This document shows positions 14,369 through 21,598 of a stretch of 31,561 bases of DNA, in pieces; positions within the stretch are counted from its first letter, which is position 1; every line of letters starts with the position of its first letter. The notes under the pieces are model-generated. The model saw only the letters and a list, made by a program, of their open reading frames with translations, had not been told where the DNA came from and did no database searches. A program made the position numbers and the translations under genes. The stretch spans positions 1-31,561 of the forward strand of contig CAZEKX010000019.1 in NCBI GenBank assembly GCA_964512955.1, given 5' to 3'. Origin of the DNA: HGM04593 sp964512955 (GTDB lineage: Bacteria > Bacteroidota > Bacteroidia > Bacteroidales > Bacteroidaceae).

Positions 14369-15505
14369 TTCATATAGATAGTACCACCAATATGTTCTCT
14401 TCAACTCCTCGTAGGTTCCATCTTTTTTGTTTAGGAGATTATTGTTGCACTGTTTTGCAATACTATGCAGAGCCTCAAATTTACGTTGTATGGTTGTATC
14501 TTTTACTTCACCATTTCCGGATACATAATTATATAACAAAACGGCCTCTTTATAATGTACAGGCAGACTGTCTACATTATTAATGTTATAATGTCGTGAT
14601 AGTTCATCCCTAAATTGCAAAATTCGTTTATCGAGCAGTAATGCGCATAGATAGTAATCCCTATGTATTTTCGATATGCTGTCCCCTTTAATAGATTCCT
14701 GTAGTAATTCCAAAACTGTTTTATGTGGCAGATTTTGTACGCCGATTGCTTTATATACAGTATCGGGAGACAATGGAGTGCTTTGGGGCAAATGAGGCAA
14801 CAAGCCTTCCGAAGCAAAATGTTGCGGATAATTAAATAATTTGTCGCTCATCTCTCCTTGCATTGCAAGATAGAACGCACGTGATGATGTCAGTTCCTTC
14901 GATGCGGCATAATCGTTTTTGGCAACCTCCAATGCTGCATTAATGTTACCATGTTTATATTGTGTATAGGCAACAGATTCATACATGAAATTTCTATCAC
15001 TGTCGGATAGTGTACCTGTAAGCAAAAATATAAAAGTAAAAAGCATCATATTGCGCCACACCATTCTATTACCCTCTACATTGTAATCTTTTATCTTTGC
15101 AAAAAGGATTCTACGCAGAATAAATGATATAAAAAGGTTGAACAGTACGACAGACAAAAAAATATAAATCCAGAGAAGAATATTACCTTCATCATTATAT
15201 ATGGTACGATTTATATCTGTTATAAAAGCCAATATAATGCACGAAGGAAGATAAGCCAGTGCAGTCCATTCACGTTGAAACTTCATAAATTTGTTTAACC
15301 AGAAGGCAAACAATGTCAATGCGACTGTTATTATACCGGATGTGATATATGAATTATACTCTAATTTACCTGTTGCTACATTATCATATAGTACTTCGAG
15401 CAAAGAGGTCTTGTATAATATAAATGTAAAAGAGAATGCAACGAACAGTGTGGCACATACAAGTGCCACTGTTCGTTGCAATCGTTTCTCGCTAACAGAT
15501 CTCAT
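14366..15505 (-). CDS. Multi-pass membrane protein with C-terminal helical domain (DUF6057-like)
   Basis: A 379-residue protein of unknown function. The first 165 residues contain five hydrophobic segments (about residues 12-31, 49-68, 80-96, 107-130 and 150-165). The rest is soluble and probably helical, with a repeat-like pattern (YTQYKHGNINAALEVAKNDY, SSRAFYLAMQGEMSD) reminiscent of TPR proteins. I associate this layout with the Bacteroidetes DUF6057 group, but only tentatively. The start ATG overlaps the glgB stop by one base (TAATG), implying translational coupling to glgB. Codons 9-23 are encoded by a long hairpin (15437-15480). It ends at the shared palindrome 14321-14368. Confidence 0.8.
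   Translation of the reverse strand: MRSVSEKRLQRTVALVCATLFVAFSFTFILYKTSLLEVLYDNVATGKLEYNSYITSGIITVALTLFAFWLNKFMKFQREWTALAYLPSCIILAFITDINRTIYNDEGNILLWIYIFLSVVLFNLFISFILRRILFAKIKDYNVEGNRMVWRNMMLFTFIFLLTGTLSDSDRNFMYESVAYTQYKHGNINAALEVAKNDYAASKELTSSRAFYLAMQGEMSDKLFNYPQHFASEGLLPHLPQSTPLSPDTVYKAIGVQNLPHKTVLELLQESIKGDSISKIHRDYYLCALLLDKRILQFRDELSRHYNINNVDSLPVHYKEAVLLYNYVSGNGEVKDTTIQRKFEALHSIAKQCNNNLLNKKDGTYEELKRTYWWYYLYE
15437..15480 (-). repeat. 18-bp hairpin inside the start of the membrane-protein gene
   Basis: Bases 15463-15480 are the exact complement of 15437-15456 apart from a two-base TG bulge; the loop is six bases. In the mRNA the hairpin begins 25 bases after the start of the ATG and covers codons 9-23, encoding most of the first membrane helix. 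It could affect translation initiation. Confidence 0.8.
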
Positions 15506-17523
15506 TATTTAGTCTTCTTCTGTCTGTTTTTCTTTAGCACAAGTGCAGTACGTGCAGGCAAATATAGTTGCAACCACCCTTTCTTGCGACGTGCATGCAA
15601 CTTGTCATACTGTGTGAAGTGTACTTGAGTATCGTCTACAAAACCGTTTCCTGCAAATTCTTTATCGTCGGTATTCAGTATTATTGAATAATCTCCTTCG
15701 GGAACCAACAAACCATAATCGGTAAATGAACGTGTAGGACTGAAATTGAACACAAATATTAAATCTCTACGTGAGAATGCAAGCACTTGGTCTCCATCGT
15801 TATGCCAAATTTCACGTACAGGACGGTCTTGGAAATTCTTCACATTGCCTATAAGTTTTGTCATTGCCTTATCGAAGTTGCCCAAAGGAGCATAAAAATA
15901 GTCGGGATTGTCGACCAGACTCCATTGACGACGGGCATACTTATGACTCCAACCATTACCTTCACGTGGGAAGTCTATCCATTCGGGGTGTCCGAATTCA
16001 TTACCCATAAAATTCAAATATCCACCATTGATGGTAGCCAATGTTATGAGACGAATCATCTTGTGCAGAGCAATGCCACGTGTTACCATGCCGGTTTCAT
16101 CTCCACGTTTAAAGTGCCAATACATATCGGCATCTATCAAACGGAATATAATGGTTTTATCACCAACAAGAGCCTGGTCATGGCTTTCGGCGTATGATAT
16201 TGTCATTTCATCCTTACGACGATTTGTTAATTCCCAGAATATAGATGATGGTTTCCAATCCTCATCGCGACTCTCTTTAATAACTTTAATCCAATAGTCG
16301 GGAATATTCATGGCCATACGATAATCGAAACCATATCCGCCATCTTCAATAGGTGCAGCAAGACCCGGCATACCTGAAACCTCTTCGGCAATGGTAATAG
16401 CATTCTGATTTACCTGATGAATGAGTCTGTTTGCAAGTGTAAGATAACAGATGGCATCACCGTCCTGATGCCCGTTGAAATAGTCGCCATAGCCACAGAA
16501 TGCCTCGCCTAATCCATGACTATAATATATCATCGATGTAACTCCATCGAAACGGAAACCATCGAATTTATACTCTTCGAGCCAATATTTACAGTTTGAA
16601 AGAAGGAAATGAACAACTTCGTTCTTGCCATAATCGAAACACAATGAATCCCATGCAGAATGTATACGACGTTCTCCCGAATGGAAATATTGTGCAGGGT
16701 CTCCATCCAACAAGCCCAAACCCTCGTTTTCGTTTTTAACAGCATGTGAATGAACCAAGTCCATTATAACTGCTAATCCCATTCCATGAGCGGCATCAAT
16801 AAGTTCCTTTAACTCTTCCGGGGTTCCAAAACGTGATGACGGAGCAAAAAAGTTCGAGACATGATAGCCAAAACTTCCATAATATGGATGCTCTTGGATT
16901 GCCATTATCTGTATGCAGTTATATCCATCTGCTGCTACACGAGGGAGTATATTATCTTTGAATTCTTTATATGTACCAACATATTCACCCTCTTGTGCCA
17001 TACCTATATGACATTCATAAATGAGCAGAGGTGAACGCTTAGGTGTAAATTTATTATGTTTGAATGTATACTCTTCCTCGGGGTTCCAAACTTGCGCACT
17101 GAATATTTTTGTAGTATCATCCTGTACCACACGACGTGTCCATGCCGGAATACGCTCACCACAACCACCATTCCAATAGACTTTCATCTTGTAATGCTGA
17201 CCATGTACAAGAGCCTTGCGGGGAAGACGTTTCTCCCACACCCCACCGGGCAATTGCTTAAGTTCGTACTGTGGTAACTCCTCCCAATTTGAGAAGTCTC
17301 CTATTAGCACTATCCTTGTGGCATTTGGCGCCCACTCGCGAAACACCCATCCGGTTGTTGTCTTGTGAAGTCCGAAATAAAGATAACCCGAAGCGAAATC
17401 CGACAAAGTTTGTCTGCCGTTCTTCGTCAATTCTCTCTCTCTTTGAAGAAAATAGCGATAACGCCCGTCTATCTCCAAAGTATACGGAGCCAAATAACCG
17501 TCTCGTTTAATTAGGTTCAGCAT
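15505..17523 (-). CDS. glgB: 1,4-alpha-glucan branching enzyme
   Basis: Glycoside hydrolase family 13 enzyme that makes alpha-1,6 branches in glycogen. The 672-residue protein has an N-terminal CBM48-type domain (TTTGWVFREWAPNATRIVLI, about residues 57-76) and a catalytic barrel with MDLVHSHA, the nucleophile D326 in FRFDGVTSM, the acid/base E380 in IAEEVSG and the transition-state aspartate in ESHDQALVGD. A C-terminal all-beta domain ends the protein. The length and the N-terminus (RDGYLAPYTLEIDGRYRYF) resemble the eukaryote-type GH13_8 branching enzymes known in Bacteroidetes rather than the longer E. coli-type. The start at 17523 gives this conserved N-terminus. No other glycogen genes are nearby. 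The downstream membrane-protein gene overlaps its stop. Confidence 0.95.
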   Translation of the reverse strand: MLNLIKRDGYLAPYTLEIDGRYRYFLQRERELTKNGRQTLSDFASGYLYFGLHKTTTGWVFREWAPNATRIVLIGDFSNWEELPQYELKQLPGGVWEKRLPRKALVHGQHYKMKVYWNGGCGERIPAWTRRVVQDDTTKIFSAQVWNPEEEYTFKHNKFTPKRSPLLIYECHIGMAQEGEYVGTYKEFKDNILPRVAADGYNCIQIMAIQEHPYYGSFGYHVSNFFAPSSRFGTPEELKELIDAAHGMGLAVIMDLVHSHAVKNENEGLGLLDGDPAQYFHSGERRIHSAWDSLCFDYGKNEVVHFLLSNCKYWLEEYKFDGFRFDGVTSMIYYSHGLGEAFCGYGDYFNGHQDGDAICYLTLANRLIHQVNQNAITIAEEVSGMPGLAAPIEDGGYGFDYRMAMNIPDYWIKVIKESRDEDWKPSSIFWELTNRRKDEMTISYAESHDQALVGDKTIIFRLIDADMYWHFKRGDETGMVTRGIALHKMIRLITLATINGGYLNFMGNEFGHPEWIDFPREGNGWSHKYARRQWSLVDNPDYFYAPLGNFDKAMTKLIGNVKNFQDRPVREIWHNDGDQVLAFSRRDLIFVFNFSPTRSFTDYGLLVPEGDYSIILNTDDKEFAGNGFVDDTQVHFTQYDKLHARRKKGWLQLYLPARTALVLKKNRQKKTK

Positions 17524-17579
17524 AGTGGTAAGTATTAGTTAGTATTATATTTAAACTTCTTCTTTTGTGTGTATAATAA

Positions 17580-18026
17580 TTAAATCGCAACTTTAATTAT
17601 TATTTTCTTTAGTTTTGCAGGGGTTACAGCAGGTGCATGACCATCTTGCGGAAAGAATATTGTAAACATGGAATGTTTTACATTTACATAGTCGGTGGCA
17701 AGCATTCCTACAGGGTATAGTGTAACGTCATTCTCATCGCTGTATTCCCCATTTGGTAAATCGTCTATAGGTGTATAACCCATAACTTCATCGCCTGTAA
17801 GAGGTATCTGTATATCTATATACTTACGATGTACTTCGAGCGGTGCCTCCTCTTTTGTACGTGGTTGTGCTTCCATTACATTTGCAAATATCTCATCGCC
17901 ACAAATCTCGTTACGTCCCAATGGTAGATTTACCAAATCGGTATTCATAATAAAATCTATAGCCTTTTCAAAACGTGGATGCATTGCTGCATACTGTTTC
18001 AGATTTTTTAAAGAATCGAGAATCAT
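17580..18026 (-). CDS. YhcH/YjgK/YiaL family protein
   Basis: A 148-residue cytosolic protein of the DUF386 cupin-like family. Characteristic features are the N-terminal MILDSLKNLKQYAAMHPRFE, the central EVHRKYIDIQIPLTGDEVMGY and the C-terminal FFPQDGHAPAV with the conserved histidine that, with the earlier glutamate and histidine, is thought to bind metal. Related proteins include EbgC, a subunit or modulator of an evolved beta-galactosidase, and YiaL and NanQ, linked to sugar and sialic-acid metabolism; NanQ acts as an anomerase. No sugar pathway is encoded adjacent, so the substrate is unknown. It starts 11 bases after the MORN gene and is followed by glgB after 56 bases. Confidence 0.9.
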   Translation of the reverse strand: MILDSLKNLKQYAAMHPRFEKAIDFIMNTDLVNLPLGRNEICGDEIFANVMEAQPRTKEEAPLEVHRKYIDIQIPLTGDEVMGYTPIDDLPNGEYSDENDVTLYPVGMLATDYVNVKHSMFTIFFPQDGHAPAVTPAKLKKIIIKVAI

Positions 18027-18037
18027 AGTAATATTTA

Positions 18038-19255
18038 TTAATCGTTTTCTGTTTGTCCTAATACATATTCACATTCGCGAACAATATTCCCTTCACTATC
18101 TTTGATTATGAATTTTCCATTGCGTTGCCCATTGCTGAATGTTCCTTCGTAACGTATTCCATCCTTGTCTACTGCTACACCCTTGCCATGTTCGCAACCA
18201 TTCACAAAACTTCCACGGTATTTTGTCCCATTTACAAGGCGCAGTATACCTTCGCCATGCATGGTGTCATTACTCCATTCTCCTTCGTAGACATCACCAT
18301 TTGCCCATGTATATACACCTTTTCCTGAGCGTTTGTCGTTACACCAGTTTCCTTCATATACTGCAGAGTTTTTCATAACCATTTTGCCATGTCCATGACG
18401 CATGCCATTTACAAAGTTTCCTTCGTAAACAACACTGTCGGCTGTAGTATATGTGCCTTTTCCATTCCAAAGACCATATTTATATTCGCCAACATATTTA
18501 TCTCCATTGGCAAATATATATTCTCCATGACCTTCACGCATATCCTTCTTCCAGTCTCCGGTATAAACATCTCCATTTACAAAGATATATTTACCTTTTC
18601 CTTCACGAATATTATTTTTCCACTCTCCTACATACTTGCTGAAATCGCTCCATATAAATGTACCCATACCTTCGTGTACATCGTTATTCCATTCACCAAC
18701 ATACGATGCTCCATTTGCATAGAAATAACTTCCTGAACCACTTCGTTTATCTTCTACCCAAGAACCAACATATACATCACCATTTGGATATTTCATTTTG
18801 CCATATCCTTGCTGATAATCGGTATACCAATCGCCATCGTACACACGTCCGTCGGAAAAATGATACACTCCTTTCCCATGGTGACGGTCGGCAAGAAAAT
18901 CGCCCTCATAGCGTTCTCCATCTTTAAAACGGTAAACACCTTTACCTTCACGCATCCCTTTTACAAAAGAGCCTTCGTAAATATCACCATTTTTATATAT
19001 GGCCTTACCGTTGCCATGCGGACGTTTACCTTTCATCTCGCCAATGTACGATGTACCATCTTTAAGTATTGTGGCTTTAATATTATCGTTGGGTTTATTT
19101 GTGCTATCTTTCTTAGAAAAAAGATTTGTCAATGGAGAGAAACCCTCTTTGACAGCCTGAACGCCATCTAACAATTTCTCGGTTACTACATTCTGCCCGT
19201 ATCCGACCGAGGAAATAGCAAGTATAAGAATAAGTGAATATATCTTGTGTCTCAT
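18038..19255 (-). CDS. MORN-repeat protein with 14 tandem repeats
   Basis: A 405-residue protein with a signal peptide (MRHKIYSLILILAISSVGYG, then Q21), so probably periplasmic or surface-exposed. Residues 70-391 are fourteen consecutive 23-residue MORN units, each of the form YxGxWxxxxxxGxGxYxxxxGxx, with no insertion or deletion between units; the last ends at the NIVRECEY tail. MORN repeats form elongated beta-hairpin solenoids that mediate protein or lipid contacts in eukaryotes; bacterial roles are mostly unknown. The link between signal and repeats (residues 21-69) is polar and contains LFSKKDSTNKPNDN. It shares a short gap with the YhcH-family gene. Two possible promoters lie upstream (19316-19323 and 19400-19431). 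Confidence 0.93.
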   Translation of the reverse strand: MRHKIYSLILILAISSVGYGQNVVTEKLLDGVQAVKEGFSPLTNLFSKKDSTNKPNDNIKATILKDGTSYIGEMKGKRPHGNGKAIYKNGDIYEGSFVKGMREGKGVYRFKDGERYEGDFLADRHHGKGVYHFSDGRVYDGDWYTDYQQGYGKMKYPNGDVYVGSWVEDKRSGSGSYFYANGASYVGEWNNDVHEGMGTFIWSDFSKYVGEWKNNIREGKGKYIFVNGDVYTGDWKKDMREGHGEYIFANGDKYVGEYKYGLWNGKGTYTTADSVVYEGNFVNGMRHGHGKMVMKNSAVYEGNWCNDKRSGKGVYTWANGDVYEGEWSNDTMHGEGILRLVNGTKYRGSFVNGCEHGKGVAVDKDGIRYEGTFSNGQRNGKFIIKDSEGNIVRECEYVLGQTEND

Positions 19256-19315
19256 TTACTAATGTATTTACAAAACAGTATACCAAACAATGTTTGTCTG
19301 CATACTATTGTTTAG

Positions 19316-19323
19316 CGAAGATA
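19316..19323 (-). promoter_or_regulatory. Possible proximal -7 box for the MORN gene
   Basis: The minus strand reads TATCTTCG 60 bases before the ATG. A TTTA lies about 21 bases upstream of it, a weak match to the -33 box. Confidence 0.4.
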
Positions 19324-19399
19324 GTGAAAGGCGAACGATATATATAAAGTTTGCTTCAATATTTCATAGTAAGCCGTATCCTATGTTCGCGGTTTACCG

Positions 19400-19431
19400 C
19401 AAAGATAACAAGATAGTTGATAAAAGGCAAA
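19400..19431 (-). promoter_or_regulatory. Distal promoter for the MORN gene
   Basis: On the minus strand TTTG (19431-19428), exactly 20 bases, then TATCTTTG (19407-19400), a perfect consensus. It predicts a leader of about 140 bases that begins with a small hairpin GCGGT/ACCGC (19389-19400). Together with the proximal box it would give two start sites. Confidence 0.6.
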
Positions 19432-19478
19432 AAAATAGAAGATTTTAATCAAAATAAATGATAAAAGAGATTAAAGAA

Positions 19479-20747
19479 TCAGGCACCGGCAACTATTTCA
19501 AACATCATATCTCGTTGCAAATATTCACATGCTATTCTTTGAAGTTCATCAGTGTTCACACTTCGTACTGTTTCTATGTACCTGTTTACTGTCTCAAATG
19601 TCTCTCCCGACAACCATGCATTTATGAACACTTCGGTTTTGGCAAGTGCGCCCTCATATTCCCTGCACAACTCACCTAAGGTGTAATTACGAACTAACTC
19701 CAACTCTTGTTTAGGAATAGGTTCGTTACATAAACGATTGATCTCTTTATACACTTCATCGATAAGAGGCTCCACATATTCGTTTGTTGTTTCAGAGGAT
19801 ATCATAAAAGAGTTCTTTTTCCCGTATGCATCCAATTCTGCCTGTATGTGATATGTATATCCGTTACGTTCACGAATATTACTCATGAGACGGCTACCAA
19901 AATATCCACCAAGGAGTATTGTAAGGAAACGCAAAGAATGTATATCGGCATGTGATGCGTCGACAGACATGCAGCCTATCTTTACTGCACTTTGCAAAGC
20001 ACCATCGACACAAATCTTTCTACGTCCCATGATAGAATTAAAATCGTAAATTACAGGAGTTGAAACCACATTATTATTACCCCATGGAGTATTGCCTAAA
20101 CGCGATTCAACAGTTTTAAGCATAGCATCGCTTGCATTACCCGACATGAATAGTGTGCAGTTTTGCGAATTATATATTCTACTATGGAAATCTACTAGAC
20201 AATCACCTGTTATTGCGTCGTAATCTTCGGCACAAACAATATGTCCAAGAGGATGATCATTGCCCCATAAGGAGTTCTCAAAGTAGCGTTGTGCCACAAC
20301 ACCGACTTTTCTACTGTTTATCTGAAAAAATGATTTATTATTGCGTTTTACAGTCTCAAGATTCTTTGGTGAGAAATGTGGCTTCATAACCATGGTACAC
20401 AACACGTCGAGCATTGGTTCAAAATGCTTTGCAAGTGTGTACAGGGTTATGTGATTGCAATTTTGCGAGGAGTACATATCAATCCACGCACCATAGTTGT
20501 CGAATTTTCTTGATATTTCGGTAGATGAGAGTTTTCCTGCTCCTTCGCGTAACATTCGATTGGTAAATAGAGCCTGTAAAGGTTGTTGTTGTACGCCATA
20601 ACCACCACGAAACAGCATGTCGAAACGAATGACATCCTTTGCATTACTCTCTAGTGTATACAGAGTAATGCCGTTTGTCATTCTTATCTTTTGTGGCAAC
20701 ACCAAAGAGGATATTGCCATAGGTTCTATTTTGGGTGGAACAGGCAT
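19479..20747 (-). CDS. M16 (insulinase/PqqL-like) family protein lacking the zinc-binding motif
   Basis: A 422-residue protein with the two-halved M16 fold: N-terminal MTNGITLYTLESNAKDVIRFDMLFRGG, a central SGNASDAML region and a C-terminal half with GGYFGSRLMSNIRERNGYTYHI, the R/Y substrate-binding signature. The HxxEH zinc motif expected near residues 55-65 is absent; the segment reads QQQPLQALFTNRMLREGAG. It is therefore unlikely to be a protease by itself. In this family, such subunits can pair with an active partner, but none is encoded within the window. No signal peptide is visible. It follows kdsB with a 3-base gap, so the two are almost certainly cotranscribed. Confidence 0.88.
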   Translation of the reverse strand: MPVPPKIEPMAISSLVLPQKIRMTNGITLYTLESNAKDVIRFDMLFRGGYGVQQQPLQALFTNRMLREGAGKLSSTEISRKFDNYGAWIDMYSSQNCNHITLYTLAKHFEPMLDVLCTMVMKPHFSPKNLETVKRNNKSFFQINSRKVGVVAQRYFENSLWGNDHPLGHIVCAEDYDAITGDCLVDFHSRIYNSQNCTLFMSGNASDAMLKTVESRLGNTPWGNNNVVSTPVIYDFNSIMGRRKICVDGALQSAVKIGCMSVDASHADIHSLRFLTILLGGYFGSRLMSNIRERNGYTYHIQAELDAYGKKNSFMISSETTNEYVEPLIDEVYKEINRLCNEPIPKQELELVRNYTLGELCREYEGALAKTEVFINAWLSGETFETVNRYIETVRSVNTDELQRIACEYLQRDMMFEIVAGA

Positions 20748-20750
20748 ATA

Positions 20751-21518
20751 TCAATCGTTCCAAGCAAGACCAATGGATGCTGCAAATTCCTTTGCTCGTT
20801 CCAAATCCTCGGGTGTATCTATTCCGACAGTTTCAATATCGGTTATACCTACTCTTATTTTATAACCGTTCTCGAGCCAACGCAATTGTTCTAATGATTC
20901 GGCAACCTCCATGGGCGATTGTGGCAAAGTTGTTATCTGCGACAACACATTTGTACGGTATGCATATATTCCAAGATGTTTGTAGAATGTATGCTTTTCG
21001 AGCCATTGCGACTTATCTACACTACGCAGATATGGAATTACCGAACGGCTGAAGTACATTGCATATCCCTTCTCTGTGAATACCACTTTTGGCGAATTTG
21101 GACACTCCAGACGCTCCAAACCATCTTCTTTCTCAAAAGGTTTTACAAGGGTGGCAATATCTGTTTCATTGTTGTCGAAACATTTTATAAGTGCTTCAAC
21201 CTGTTTCTGTTGAATAAAAGGTTCATCACCTTGAATGTTGACTATTACATCGCAATCGATATTAAGATTACGATATGCTTCCAAGCAACGCTCTGTGCCA
21301 TTTTTACAATCGACCGATGTCATAACAACCTTACCACCAAAGGCCTTTACACAATCTGCAATACGATCGTCGTCGGTTGCTACATACAATTCATCGAAAC
21401 ATTGCTGAACCTGTTCATAAACTCTTTGAATTACCGGTTTACCACCGAGCATAGCCAAAGGCTTCCCCGGGAAACGTGTTGAGGCATAACGTGCCGGAAT
21501 AATTCCTACAAATTTCAT
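20751..21518 (-). CDS. kdsB: 3-deoxy-manno-octulosonate cytidylyltransferase
   Basis: Activates Kdo with CTP to CMP-Kdo, the donor for the inner core of lipopolysaccharide. The 255-residue length is normal. The nucleotide-binding N-terminus IIPARYASTRFPGKPLAMLGG at 6-26 is diagnostic, followed by the Q-G-D-E-P motif in VNIQGDEPFI and the C-terminal VGIDTPEDLERAKEF. It confirms a Gram-negative envelope. It lies between the penicillin-binding protein gene, 80 bases upstream, and the M16-like gene, 3 bases downstream, forming a probable envelope operon. Confidence 0.96.
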   Translation of the reverse strand: MKFVGIIPARYASTRFPGKPLAMLGGKPVIQRVYEQVQQCFDELYVATDDDRIADCVKAFGGKVVMTSVDCKNGTERCLEAYRNLNIDCDVIVNIQGDEPFIQQKQVEALIKCFDNNETDIATLVKPFEKEDGLERLECPNSPKVVFTEKGYAMYFSRSVIPYLRSVDKSQWLEKHTFYKHLGIYAYRTNVLSQITTLPQSPMEVAESLEQLRWLENGYKIRVGITDIETVGIDTPEDLERAKEFAASIGLAWND

Positions 21519-21598
21519 ATTTTCAAATTTTACATACCGCGACCATCAATGTATTTAAACAATCTTTGGTCCCATTGTCTATGTTTATTATTATTCTG

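Noticed and set aside
18140..19050. Regular 69-base periodicity that could look like a CRISPR or tandem DNA repeat
   Set aside because: It is in frame and encodes 23-residue MORN units; the DNA copies are diverged and there are no conserved repeats with variable spacers.
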